Source: Rana temporaria (taxonomy: Eukaryota; Chordata; Amphibia; Anura; Ranidae). Taken from it: a DNA stretch of 64,000 nt. The stretch is taken from positions 144,336,251-144,400,250 of the forward strand of contig NC_053499.1 of NCBI RefSeq assembly GCF_905171775.1, written 5' to 3'. The notes under the pieces were generated by a model that saw only the letters and a list, made by a program, of their open reading frames with translations, was not told the DNA's origin and ran no database searches. This document shows, piece by piece, positions 22,090-35,200 of the stretch (positions are counted from its first letter, which is position 1; each line of letters begins with the position of its first letter). Made by a program: the position numbers and the translations under genes.

Positions 22090-23130
22090 ATTTTTTACAT
22101 CTAGCTGTTTGTTTACATCCACATATTTGTTATCTTATGGTCTGTTTACATCCAGCCATTTGTTTACTTCCACTTATTTGTTTATATATATGGTCTCTTC
22201 ATATGCAGCTATTTGTTATCATCATATGGTCTGTTTACATCCAGCTATTTGTTTACATAGGCCCGGATTCACAGACATCGGCGCATATTTAGGCGGGCGT
22301 AGCGTATCTAATATACACTACGCCGACGCAGCGCAGAGAGGCAAGCACTGGATTCACAAAGCACTCGCTCTTAAAGATACGCTGGGTTTCCTCGGCGTAA
22401 GCCAGCGTAGGTGGAAGTGGGCGTGAGCCATGCTAATGAGGTGTGACCCCATGCAAATGATGGGCCAAGCGTCATAGAAGTACATAAAACGAACAGCGCA
22501 TGCGCCGTCCCGTGGCCGCATCCCAGTGCGCATGCTCAGAATCACGTCGAAACAACTGCCTAAGATACGTTGAATCCCTGCCTACGACATGAGCGTAAGC
22601 TACGCCTAGTCATATTCACGTACAACGTAAACGACAAAAGATACGACGGCTGTGTTCCCTGGTCCATACCTTTGCATGAGTTGCGCCTCCTATATGGGGA
22701 ATAACTTTACGCCGGACGTACGACTTATGAAAACCGCGTATATTATGCGCCGGGCGCAACTACGTTTGTGAATCGGCGTATCTCCCTCATTTGCATATGT
22801 GCATAGAAAATCTATTAGAGCGGCAAATGCGCCCGGCGTAACTATGCGCCCACGATATGACGGCGTAGGCAAGATAAGTCGGTCGTAGGAAGCCTATTTT
22901 CAGGCGTATCTCAGACTGTGGGCAGGGCGCACAGATAAGACGGCGCATAGTTACACTTACGCAGCGTATCTCGAGATACGTTGGCGTAAGTGCTTTGTGA
23001 ATCCGGGCCATACTGTCTGTTTACATCCAGCTATTTGTTATCATCATATGGTCTGTTTACACACTGTCTGTTTACATCCAGCTATTTGTTATCATATGGT
23101 CTGTTTTACATCCAACCTTTTGTTTACACT
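22090..23130 (+). repeat. Degenerate TTTACATCCAGCTATTTG tandem repeat, split by a MITE
   Basis: Repeated GTTTACATCCAGCTATTTGT and ATCATATGGTCTG units flank the MITE on both sides (about 170 and 120 bp). Confidence 0.75.
22260..23009. mobile_element. GGCCCGGATTCAC foldback MITE, flank ATA
   Basis: Ends GGCCCGGATTCAC and GTGAATCCGGGCC are perfect inverted repeats with ATA on both sides. The host sequence is a degenerate tandem repeat of TGTTTACATCCAGCTATTTG (22090-22260 and 23010-23130) that this insertion split. Confidence 0.87.
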
Positions 23131-25703
23131 TAGCAGTGCAAATCTTCACTTTGCTGACCGAGCCGGTGCATTAGAGCCCCATAGAAATCAATAAGGATTT
23201 GCCCTGAAGCCGGAGACGACCCCTTGAGCCCCGTACACATTAGGGATTTGGAATTGCCACGATCCTGTGTGAATTTAAATTATGGCAAAATGCGCAACTC
23301 GCTTATTCTTAATGGCACCCCAAGTGTGGTGCTATTATGCCATGATTGTGGCACGACATTCAGGGAAAAAAGTGTGTTTAAAATTTCGCACCTTGCTTGG
23401 CACCCAAAAAAAGGAGCAGGAGCTTCTTTTGGACACGAAAGGGGCATAGGGCAGCCCATTTAAGTGAATGGGCCATCCTATGCACCACACGCGGAAACAT
23501 AAATTGCGCCTTTAAGATCACAAGTAGGAACGCTCGTTCCCCCAATGTGAGATCCGAACAGGACTTTGAAGTCTATGGGGCTGTAGTGCACAGGCGCGGC
23601 CAGGACAATGTAGACATTTGTAACGGCTACCCTGATAGTGAGAGGGTCTTAGCCGTTGGAGACGTCCTTTTCCCTGGCAAGCTGCGATATGCAGGTACCG
23701 CCGGTATATCCCATCGAACGCCCTTCCAAGAAACGAGACGGGCTACGTTTGCAGAGTCAAGCAGACTGACTTTTAATGCCACATTTTACCTCCTTATATC
23801 TGGTTACAAACTGTACAGAAACAAATGACACTCCCCCCCCCCCACCCAGGGGGGGCTTCAATACACATACTTTGAAATAATGACATTCCCTTGAGCCAAT
23901 CAGTCGCTAGACGTTTTGGCTCCTAAACTTAGCTTGATCAGACAATAGAATTCAATTAACCTTTAAAACAATTATCACTCACACCTAATCCCCATCAGCA
24001 TACACCTCACAGGAGGCTGTTCCTACACAAAAGAGAGTTCATTAGCTATGCAAAGGGAACATTGGCATTCAGCTCTGAAAGAGACCCTTGTCCAATTAAC
24101 CCTTTGAGCTCAGAATACAATGTGGTACATCCAATTGTGACAAGCCATGCAGTTCCTTGTAGTCCTCCCTGCATGAAGATTATAAATGTCCAGGCAGAAT
24201 ACATAGGTCTGTTACAACATTCACCTCTGGATGTAAACAAACAGTGGAACTGCGACCACCAGATTGAGGTAAGTGTGTATCTGTGGAGGAAGAAGGAGGG
24301 TTGGGTCAGGAGGAGGGCAAAAAAGGGTTCATGCACTTTGTTCTAAAGTGTACCAGTCCTTTATGATGTTGTTAAAGGTGCAAGCTTTTAGGACTTTTTT
24401 TCCTCAGGCAGTTGATTAATGACTTATATTGGTCAATAAAGGAGATTACTATAAACCCTAAATGTCTGCGTTCATTGATTTCCATTGAGACTTTGTTCAT
24501 GCATTGCACTAACATCATGCTTTATTTTTTATGTCTATTTTGTATCAATAAAGTTTTTTTCCATAAATTTTCACATTCTTGGCATTCCACTGTATTCTTT
24601 GACCTATGGTGTGACATCCTCGCGGCCCCTGAAGCCTTGTGGCCCTGGATTACTTTTTTACCCCCTCCCGCTTTTAAAAAAAGAGATCCCTCTGAAAGGA
24701 AATCCGGACCCTCTAATAAAATGAGAAGGCGATCATTCCCCCCAGGACCCCGGGTACCCCATCTTCCTCTGAGTGTCGGTGTCCTCCATCTCACAGTAGA
24801 TATGAGCTAAAGCTGATCTTCAGATAAAATTCTTCTATTAGAGCCAGGGCTGCTGTGAGAAATTACGGGGCCCCATACAGCTTACCAGGCAGGGCCACCC
24901 CAATATATCAAAACATTTTTTTCACAAAAAATACACCAAAATATTTATTAACGGACACAAACACAGCAGGGAACCTGTGTGAAATAGCCCTTTTTTATAT
25001 ATTTCTTTACATAAAAAAATTAAATTTAAAAATCTTATTTTACAATGTTTACATTTTTTTTACATTTAATTATTTTACAGGACAGGGAAGTTGACAGTGC
25101 CATGGGATGGGGGCGATGGGGGTGGGTGCGGCACAGTAAAAGGAGGGCACCCAGGGGGGGGGATCAAAAGCAAGAAAAACAGGGGGAGGGTTTGGTGTGG
25201 GGGGGAGCAATTACAGAAATGATGCCTTGTGTCTGTGTCTCTCCCTGCAGCAGCTGAAAGCCAGCGCAGGGAGAGACACACTCTCGCCCATCCACACTGA
25301 TTCCTCCTGCTGTTCAGGCCCCCCTGTGTGCCTGGGCCCCCTACAGGAGGACTGGTGGTCCCCCCCTATCAGCGGCATTGATTAGAGCTCTCTTCCCTGC
25401 CACAAGGATTTCTGTTCCTGTTCAGCCAGTCCTGATATTTAACTGGTGACCCGGCGCTTGCTCTACTGCAGGAGAACCAACACAGCTAGGTAGGTCCCAC
25501 CCCCAGCCTGTGATTGGACAATGCAGGAGCAGCAGCAGACTCGTGAGCTCACCTCTCCTCCTTTCAGCTTGTCAGCACAGAATGATGAACCCTCTCCCAC
25601 TCCCAGTCTGAGTGTGGCTGTACAGGAGCCAGATATCGGGGATTTACATACGCTGCATTTAAAGAAATTGTATAAGAAATACATGAGTTCCGCCAAGTGT
25701 CAT
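23131..25703. other. Intergenic, no gene recognised
   Basis: Low-complexity and old repeat sequence between MLKL and MEAK7. 24846 begins with a hAT-like CAGGGCTGCTGTGAG, but no matching right end or 8-bp repeat was found. Short ORFs here resemble nothing I know. Confidence 0.4.
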
Positions 25704-25709
25704 TTTATT
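25704..25709 (-). promoter_or_regulatory. Candidate poly(A) signal for MEAK7
   Basis: AATAAA on the minus strand, about 450 nt after the stop codon. It is the first canonical signal I noticed there; no transcript support. Confidence 0.35.
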
Positions 25710-26157
25710 TTTATCGTATCTGTTTGGAGTTTAGTTTTCAAGGAAAGATTTCCTATTAGAGTTATGTAGACTACCATTGCTGACCTGTGTCTGAAAATGC
25801 AATTCTGGGAGAGGTACCTGGAAGAAGCACCCAATAGGTCAGCCAGTCCTGCTGGTCGAGGTATCTGGCTGTGTCTGAACACAAAATTAGAGTCTTCCTT
25901 TGTGTTCAATGCAATTCGCTTAAGCAGGTCAAAGTACATAAAGCAGAACTTTCTTCCCAGAGAGGAGGAACAGGAGCTGCAAGCCACAGGGCTGATCAGT
26001 AACCAGTAGACTCCCGAGATTAGCACACATCCTGAAGCACAGGTCTCCAGTTAGATCTCTGCTGTGTCGCCCCCATGTGGTCCCAATATGGAAATACAAA
26101 CTCATCCTACAGAGGCTCTGCAGCTGAACAACTTGTCACAGAGGATCCTCTTTATCT

Positions 26158-26274
26158 CTACTCGTCGTCTTCTTCTTTATCCCTCAGTCCTTCGCTCTGA
26201 CGAGCCCTTCCTGTCATCTCCAGCAGAGCCTGCACCTCCGGGTTCGCGTCCAGGACACTCTTCTTGTTTTTGGC
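26158..26274 (-). CDS. MEAK7: MEAK7 coding exon 7: C-terminus and stop
   Basis: Codons 422-459 and TAG (26160-26158). Encodes AKNKKSVLDANPEVQALLEM, then TGRARQSEGLR and an acidic DKEEDDE tail. Acceptor ATGCTTTCAG. An AATAAA on this strand (25704-25709) could be the poly(A) signal, giving a 3' UTR of about 450 nt. Confidence 0.95.
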   Translation of the reverse strand, partial: AKNKKSVLDANPEVQALLEMTGRARQSEGLRDKEEDDE

Positions 26275-29200
26275 CTGAAAGCATAAAAATTATTTGTTTT
26301 TTATGAAGTCAAAGTTCCCAACAGCGAGAGGGTCCGCACACACAGGATGTTGGGGAAAGTAGTTAGGCAGCCCGCAGATGTTATTATGTGTCATATGGCA
26401 TATCTAGGCACCCCATGGACACAGTTAGGCACCTCATGCATGCAGTTAGGCAGCCCGCGAATGTTATTAGGTGCCTAATGGCATAGCTAGGCGCCCCATG
26501 GACAAAGTTCAGTGCCTCATGGATGTTCTTCCCCTCCCCTATTATATGCTATATTGTTCTTTGGGGCGCTCTTTTTACACAAAGAACCCCAGATACAAAT
26601 AACAATGTGTTGTTTCTAATGCCTTATGTTTGTTTTATGTTATGTTTTTAGACCGTCTCCTGATGAAGCGAAACTAGTCGAGACTCGAGACTTTTGGTCT
26701 CACGATCCCAATTGTTTCACCGATACCCTACCCCGTCTGTAACAAAATGGGGATTGCACAACCGGTGACCTGATTGTGGTCAAGTTTGTTTTGTTTGTAA
26801 TGGGTTTTAATGTGATGTAATTTTTATTTATTGTTGTCTTAATGTCTATATGTAAATAAACATTTTCTTAAACTTACCTTAAATGAACTACTTAGGTTTT
26901 TGAACCTTTACATAGAGTACCGGTATAGTCCTCCCTGCCCACATTTTTTCATTGGAGACTCCGGGTTTGTGGGGAATCCTTGGGACTCCTCAACCTATAC
27001 CTGCCTCATGGATGTAGTTAGGCAGCGCACAGATGTTATTGGGTGCCTAATGGCATAGCTAGGTGCCCCATGGACACAGTTCGGTGCCTCATGGATGTAG
27101 TCAATATTCCTGCCCCATGGACAGTGGCAGGAATAGGGCCTTGTAGCAGTGAGAGAAATGGTGCCCTGGGGGGTCAGGAAAGGGAAAGAAAGGGCCGCTG
27201 GTAGTCTCCTCCAGGGATGAGTGCGGCAAAGCAGAACAGCAACTGGGAGACAGCAACAGAGTGCAGTCACCCTATATCAGGAAGGGCCTGAACATTACCT
27301 CTGTGGCAGGATCCCCAGAGATTATCTCCATGAAAGCTGCATATTTAACAAGTGGAAAACACATTTTGAAATCAACTTAAACGTGTCAAAGCTGCCGCAG
27401 ACCCAAACTCCACTTAATTCTTTGTTCCCTGCTGTTGTATAGGATTCTACGACTGTAATGGGCCGTACACACGACCGAACATGTCTGCTGAAACTGGTCC
27501 GTGGACCAGTTTCAGCAGACATGTTCGGTCGTGTGTAGGTCCGAGCGGACAGGATTCCAGCAAACATTTGCCTGCTGGGCCTTTTTCCAGCTGGCAAATA
27601 TTTCTGGACTTGTTTTAAAACAGCCCGCTGAAATCCTGCCCGCTCGGACATGTTCGGTCGTCTGTACAGACCTACCGTACATGTCAGAGCGCCCGCCATC
27701 CCTCGCATGCGTCAAATGACTTTGACGCATGCGTGGAAGCATTGAACTGGCAGGGCCGCCCACGTCGCCGCGTCATCGTCGTGGCGCGGACACGCCCCGC
27801 GTATTGTTTACGCGCGGATTTCTGTATGATGGTGAGTACAGCCACCATACAGAAATCCCCGGGCATACATGTACGGTGAAAACGGTCCGGCGGACCGGTT
27901 TCATCGTACATGTATGCTCGTCTGTACGCGGCCTAATATATCATGTGTCTCTGAGTTGCACTGGGGGTTTTAGTTGCACTGGGGTTTTTTTTTTTTTTTT
28001 TTTAGCCCGGAGTTGTCCTTCTACCCGTGAATGACGGCTCCATGAGACCATTGTGATGACTTGAGCTCCCCACCTTATTTTATGTAATCAGATTGCCTCG
28101 TATCATATTTCTGTATGTACCTTAGCCAATTTTTGTCATGACCAATGTCTGTTGGAATGTATGTTGTATTCTTCTTTTTGTTGAATGTTTTAAAATTCAA
28201 TAAACAGATTTACAAAAAAAAAATAAAAAAAAACGTGTCAAAGCTTATATAAGATTTTAGTGATTGGGAGAATACAGGCTTTAAATTGGCTCCAAAGATG
28301 CAGTTTCCATGCGCAGCGGCTTTTATTTTCATCCTGGCACACGCTTTCCTGCCCCTGGTTCTCCTACTGCCCAAATTCCTCCAACGTTCGGTATCTCTCA
28401 CCCCCTTGAAAGTTTCAGAAGACATTCAATATGCAGTAAACGCGTCTCTTGGTTCTGGCACTAGCCCTTCATACAGCCTACTGCAGTCCCGCCAACGTAC
28501 TGCAGCATGAGCAGGTGGTTACACAATTCATGGACAGGTGGGCACAAGCCCAAAACCTAAGGTAGCCCATACACTATGCATCTTTTTTTGTTCATTCAAC
28601 CAGCAGGCTGAACAAAAGATTTTGATTCCTCCATCCACACATTCAAGGTGGATAGGAAAAACCTTCCCGCTGTAGTAGTAGTGTATTCTGACAGCAGGGA
28701 GCTCTCGTCGCCGTCAGATTACAACGGCCCAAGTCACATGGTCTCAGGTTGCTAGGCTACCGCACCCTAGCTAAACCGGATGGTGGAGCAATATGGTGCC
28801 TCTTCCACTGACGTCTTTGTGACAAAACGTGCAATACAGAGCCATTTGCATCTTTACGTCACATCTAGTTTGGTCCGTGTAACGCACCGCAACCCGGACT
28901 TCCTGACTTTTGTACACAACACCTGTATTCATTCAGATTTTTGTAAGTCTACCCATTTTCTGCGCAATGAACAATAGTTTAGCTGGGTTACGCTATGGGT
29001 ATCATTGTGTTTTCATGAGCTCACTGGGGCAGAGGAAATCAAAGAGGCTACAGTGAGGACCCCAATTACAGTCATTTGGTACGGGGTGAAGGCTGGTTAC
29101 CTTTTAATGGGTAGTGTCATCTGGTGAGTGCAGCACATGAGGGGGGCACGAGAGTGACACGAAGAATTTGCCTGGCTTTATGCACTATTTTTGCAGCACT

Positions 29201-32200
29201 TTTTTCACTCCAAATTTTTACTGAAATCTTATGAACTTTACATTTATGAACTTTAATTATGCTCACATAGTTATTACTGTAATACTTTGATCAGCTATTA
29301 TTGCACTTTGTTTATGGCATTTGCACTTTTTATAAGGCGTTTCAATTTTCTACAGTTGTTCATGTTTTTTGCACATATCACTTTAATTCAACACTTGAGT
29401 ACATATTACACATTAGCAGCGCCATTATCATTTACCCATTATCGTTTAATGATCATCGTCGCCAGCGTTAGGGGGGGGGGGGGGGAATAGGCAGGCTGGT
29501 TGTACACACATCGATCAATAGACGTGTCTACAACCAGCCTGCCCATACATGGATCGAAATTCATCTGGTCCCTACTGAACAGGCTGAATTTTGAATCCAT
29601 GCATGTCCAGCTACAGAAGCACTAAATCTGACCACTTGGGATAGGAGGAGGGTATAAATGGCGGGCTTTTTAATTAACGCACAGCTGTAATGTTCCAAAG
29701 AATCAACAGTTTACCAATTCACTTAGCGGCAATTACACTGCACTCCAGTGAGTGTTTAAATCCTGAATAATATAATCTGAGGTTATGTGCACAGTTTCTT
29801 TAACTGCTTCAGACTGGCAGAAGTACCAGCACAGAAAGTTACTATTGAGCTATCCTTGGCTTACTTTCTTCTGAAAATGCTAGTTGCCTGGCTGTGCCTA
29901 GGACAAGGTAACAGCAAATGAAAGTCAGACATAAATCACATGGAGGGCTCATAGTGGATACAGCACTGGTATGAAGCCGAATTTACTGAGGATTTTTCCT
30001 TCCTACCTGTAGGTGTTCCGGCAGCTCTCCAAGTGCCCAGACCTCCATGGTGTCTATAGCGAAATCCTCTTTCCCGGACAGCTGGGGACTGTTATAGGTG
30101 GTACACCGCGGCTTGGCTCTGCTGTGTCCTTTCCCAAAGTTACTATCGATCCACAGACCAAAATAATCATGTTGTCCTCCCATGCCCTGCCGGAAACCAA
30201 ACACACTGACATTGAGGACATGTACGTCAATTATTTGGCAAGCTGTTTAATACATTTGACGCTTTTGTTTTTTTATTATAGGATAGCAGAGTTCGACCCC
30301 TCATTTTTTTTTTTTTAAGTCAGCAGCATGCGCAGTAGGGTTCCCGGCGTGAAGCTGAAAGGCTACACTGCCGGGTACCCTTACCTGCAATGGCGGGGGC
30401 AGCACCCGACAGCTGATGGAAACATTAGCTGCGGTGCCGACATCGCTAGACTCCAGGACAGGCAAGTGTCCTATTATTAAAAGCCAGCAGCTGCAGTATG
30501 TGTAGCTGCTGGCTTTTAATATTTTTTTGGGGGGGCGGAACACCGCTTTAAGGCTTTATATGATTACCATTTCACACAGTAGCTGACATAATATTACATT
30601 CCCTCTGCATGGGAATGTTAATCTACAGATTGCATGCAGGATTGGTAAATGGACAGAGGGAGGCGGACACTCACCAGTCCATTCGGCATGGTCTGTTGTC
30701 CGTGGTTCAGGTACATGTAGTGGTCGTTATAACCAGTGTAGGTGTAGATATTAAGATTTGGGGACACAGTAAAGAGGAAGCATCTGCTGTCTCCTATTGG
30801 GGGCAAAAAAATTGAGAGTTGTCACATAATGGAGGTTCCACAATATCATCAAGGGGAGAGCCCCAGAGATGTGGCTTAAGATATCCAAAGACAAAAAATG
30901 ACAGTTGCTCAATCCTATGCTTTTTGCCAACATCACCAGGCCAGTCAGTGCGGTGTGTGGGAGGAGGGGAAACACCCCAGCAGGCACATGGTGGGTCTGG
31001 TCACTGTGGCAATAACACAATAAGTACCAGTATAGTGACCAAATGATTATTAATGACTAGAAACACTTCTGTAAACAATAAAGGATATAATAATCTTACG
31101 AACTATTGGTGCAATTTAGAGATGAGGAATTGAAGAGTTGTCACTGCTCTACCAAGGCACTGGTTATGGCTCTGGTCGCCTATCCTGGCTCAGGTCGCCT
31201 ATCCTGGCTCAGTTATGGCTCTGATCGCCTATACGGGCTCAGTTATGGCTCTGGTCGCCTATCCTGGCTCAGTTATTGCTCTGGTCGCCTATCCTGGCTC
31301 AGTTATGGCTCTGGTCGCCTATCCTGGCTCAGTTATGGCTCTGGTCGCCTATCCTGGCTCAGTTATAACTCTGGTCGCCTATCCTGGCTCAGTTATGGCT
31401 CTGGTCGCCTATCCTGGCTCAGTTATGGCTCTGGTCGCCTATCCTGGCTCAGTTATGGCTCTGGTCGCCTATCCTGGCTCAGTTATGGCTCTGGTCGCCT
31501 ATCCTGGCTCAGTTATGGCTCTGGTCGCCTATACGGGCTCAGTTATGGCTCTGGTCGCCTGTTATGGCTCTGGTCGCCTATCATGGCTCAGTTATGGCTC
31601 TGGTCGCCTATCATGGCTCAGTTATGGCTCTGGTCGCCTATCCTGGCTCAGTTATGGCTCTGGTCGCCTATCCTGGCTCAGTTATGGCTCTGGTCGCCTA
31701 TCCTGGCTCAGTTATGGCTTTGGTCGCCTATCCTGGCTCAGTTATGGCATTGGACCCATGTCCTTGTGCTCTTATAGCACTGTTCCCTTGCCCTGGCTGT
31801 CTTATGTCACCTTCGCTCTGTTGTGGTACTACTCCCCTATTCGGACTTGGTTATGGTACGTTCCCCTGTCGTGGCTCGGTTATTTCTTAAAATTTCCTTG
31901 TTTGAAGGGCCCCTCAGTTTGCAAAAAGCTGATAAACCCAAGCCACCAGGCTTGATTAATGTCTTTCCCCACTTACTGAAGGTTTGAATCTAGCGCCTCA
32001 TTTCTGCTCTTCAGTGACAGTTATGTTACCTTGCTCTGTCTGTTTTGGCTCTGGTCCCTGCCACGTCTCTCTTATGGCACTGGTTCCCTGTTGGAGCTTT
32101 GTTAAGGCATTAATCCTGTATCTTTGCTCTGTTATGGTGCTTGGTCTCATATTCTGGCTCTGTTATGGCACTGGTCTCTTACCCTAGCTCTCCTATGGTA

Positions 32201-35200
32201 CTGGTTCTGTTGTGGCTCTATTTAGGCACAGATTCCATATCTTTGCTCTGTTATGGTACTGGTCCACTGACGTGTATTTGGCTCCATCCATCTTCCCATC
32301 AACTCTGACCAGCTTCCCTGTCCCTGCTGAAGAAAAGCATCCCACAATATGATGCTGCCACCACCATGTTTCACGGTGGGGATGGTGTGTTCAGGGTGAT
32401 GTGCAGTGTTAGTTTTCTGCCACACACAGCGTTTTGCTTTTAGACCAGAAAGTTTAATTTTGGCCTCATCTGACCAGAGCACCTTCTTCCTTATGTTTGC
32501 TGTGTCCCCCACATGGCTTCTCGCAAACGGGACTTCTTATGGCTTTCTTTCAACAATGACTTTCTTCTTGTCACTCTTCCATAAAGGGCAGATTTGTGGA
32601 GAGCACGACTAATAGTTGTCCTGTGGACAGATTCTCCCACCTGAGCTGTGGATCTCTGCAGCTCCTCCAGAGTTCCCATGGGCCTCTTGGCTGCTTCTCT
32701 GATGAATGCTCTCTTTGCCCGGCCTGTCAGTTTAGGTGGATGGCTATGTCTTGGTAGGTTTGCAGTTGTGACATACTCTTTCCATTTTCGGATGATGGAT
32801 TGAACAGAGCTCCGTGAGATGTTTAAAGCTTGAGATATATTTTTTTTTATTTTTTTTATAACCTAACCCTGCTTTCAACTTCTCCACAACTTTATCCCTG
32901 ACCTGTCTGGTGTGTTCCTTGGCCCCTTATGATGCCGTTTGCTCACTAAGGTTCTCTAACAAACCTCTGAGGGCTTCAAAGAACAGCTGTATTTATACTG
33001 AGATTAAATGAAACACAGGTGACTTCTGAAGGCAATTTGTTCCATTAGATTTTAGTTAGGGGTATCACAGTAAAGGGGGCTGAATACAAATGCACGTCAC
33101 ACTTTTCACATATTTGTAAAAAAAAAAAAAAAAATATCATTAAAACCAGTTATCATTTTCCTTTCACTTCACAATTATGTGCCACTTTTTTTGGTCCATT
33201 ACATAAAATCCCAATAAAATACATTTGCGTTTTTGGTTGTAAAAATGAGAATGTGGAAAATTTCAAGGGGTACGAAAATGTTTTCAAGGCACTGTATGAC
33301 ACTGGTCCCCTGCCATTGCACTGGTTCCCTATGCTGGATCTGTTAGGGTACTGGTCCCCAGCCCTGGCTATTTTTTTGTGGCACTTGTCTTCTGTCACAG
33401 CTCTATTATGGCACTGGTTCCCCACTGTTGCCCCATTTTGGTAGCCTAGGACCTCACCTTTAAACTGTGGCTTTACCTCCCAGCTCTGCGAGGCGAACCC
33501 TCCAAAGATGGAGCCGTCAGAGTCCCGGAGAACCAGCAGGCTCGGTCCCTGGTCCACCAGTTGTCCACAGAGCTTGGAGAAGCTCTCTCCGTGAATCTGG
33601 GTGGAGAAGAGAAGACGCCAGCGCTGCTGCATTTCAGAGGGGAGGTGAGAATTCAGAAACATGACGGAAGGGAAGTCCAGGAGGCTGCAGAAGGACGTCA
33701 GCTTGCCTTTCTTACATTTTGGTACCAGAGAGCCGAGGTCCAGCTGCTGCTCTGTTCTCTTCCTCATGATGGACAAACCCAGCCTCACCACGATCCGCAG
33801 AAACATAGAAACCATTGGAGTCTTGTACAGCCAGTCTGTTATAGAGGTCTGGGTGTAGGAGGAACTAAGGCGCTCCACCTCTTTAACGGTCTGTTCACCT
33901 GGAACACAGAAGGTGAGAAGAATTGTCTATAGCTCAATAAAACAAGGAAGGGAAAAAAAAAAAAATCAGGAGGTGGAAATATCACATACCTGCTGAATGT
34001 AACGGTGACAGCAGCTGTGCGGCCAGAGTGAGCGTCCCTGATTTACAGTCGTGGGTGTTTTCCAGGCTCCAGCCGCGCAATGCGTTTTCTCGTTGTAGTA
34101 CGTACACCACCGCCCAAATCAGATCCTCCAGGAACTGGGGAAAGAGAAACGGTCGTTCCTTGTTATGACGCATGTTCACCAAGTTCTGCGTTATTCTATT
34201 AAATCACAAAGACTGGCTGCTCCGCCGTCATGCTAAAGGGAATGATTCGCTCATCCGCCCTTTCCTGGCCTGCCTGCTCGGATATGGATTTTGGGGAGGA
34301 CCCCATGCCATTTAAAAAAATAAAAATAAATTAATAATAATAATACTACTACTAATAATAAAAATAATAATAATAATTGGCAAAAGATGTGAACATATCC
34401 CATACGAAACCATGTTAAATGCAAAATGCACTAAAAAACACATAGATGTGAACCTAGGCTAAATACGGTAGATACCCAACAGGCCATGCTTTAAAATTAC
34501 ATAGGCTCGTGAAATGGCGCCAAACTACAATACCTAAACATCTTTAAAATACCTTTACAGGTTACCAGTTTAGAGTTCCACAAGTCTGGAGCCAACATTA
34601 TTGTTCTTGCTCTGACAATTGGGACGATACCTCACATGTGTGGTGCGATCATCGTTTACACATGCGTGCGGGACCTTATGTACGTGTATGGATTTGCATG
34701 TGAGCAACCGGAGAGAGGGGAGCTTGAATTTTTTTTTATTCTTAATATTTTATTTAAAATCTCCCCCCCCCCCCCCCAACTTTATTGCCATCACAAGGGA
34801 TGGACAACATCCATTGTGATAGCATTGGGTGTGAAAGGTCCTCTTTATGGGGAGCTCGGAGGGGGTCAACTAGACCCCAGATCTCTCCATGGCCTCGAGT
34901 GCAGTCCATCAGACACAGATCGGTCACTTCCCTGGCCGTTAACAGCCAGGTGAACTAAGAACCAAAACCGGAAGTGACAAAATCCTGATTGCTTCTGATT
35001 TTTGAGGTCACAGAGAGAAAAAAAACATCAGTTCCTCACCTTCTATGTAGTGCAGCCAATGCTGTTGGCTGAAGCAATCACAGGGGAAGCCCCTTCCACC
35101 ACAAGTCACTTCTGCTTTACAGGGAATTGCCGGCTGTAAATTGATACCAGGATGATACCTGCATGTGCAGACATCATCCCAGTATAACCACTTCACTCCC

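Noticed and set aside
24846..25385. Possible hAT element starting CAGGGCTGCTGTGAG
   Set aside because: No convincing right end or target duplication could be located.
28286..28510. Small ORF with a hydrophobic N-terminus resembling a signal peptide
   Set aside because: No recognised family, no splice or promoter context, inside a MEAK7 intron next to a retroelement; chance is likelier.
31106..31955. Repetitive ORFs in the MEAK7 intron array
   Set aside because: 30-bp minisatellite artefact between well-supported MEAK7 exons.
33153..33457. C-terminal extension of the long MEAK7 exon 4 frame
   Set aside because: Reads through the GTGAGG donor into Tc1-flanking repeat. The next exon (30675-30793) continues the TLDc domain exactly.
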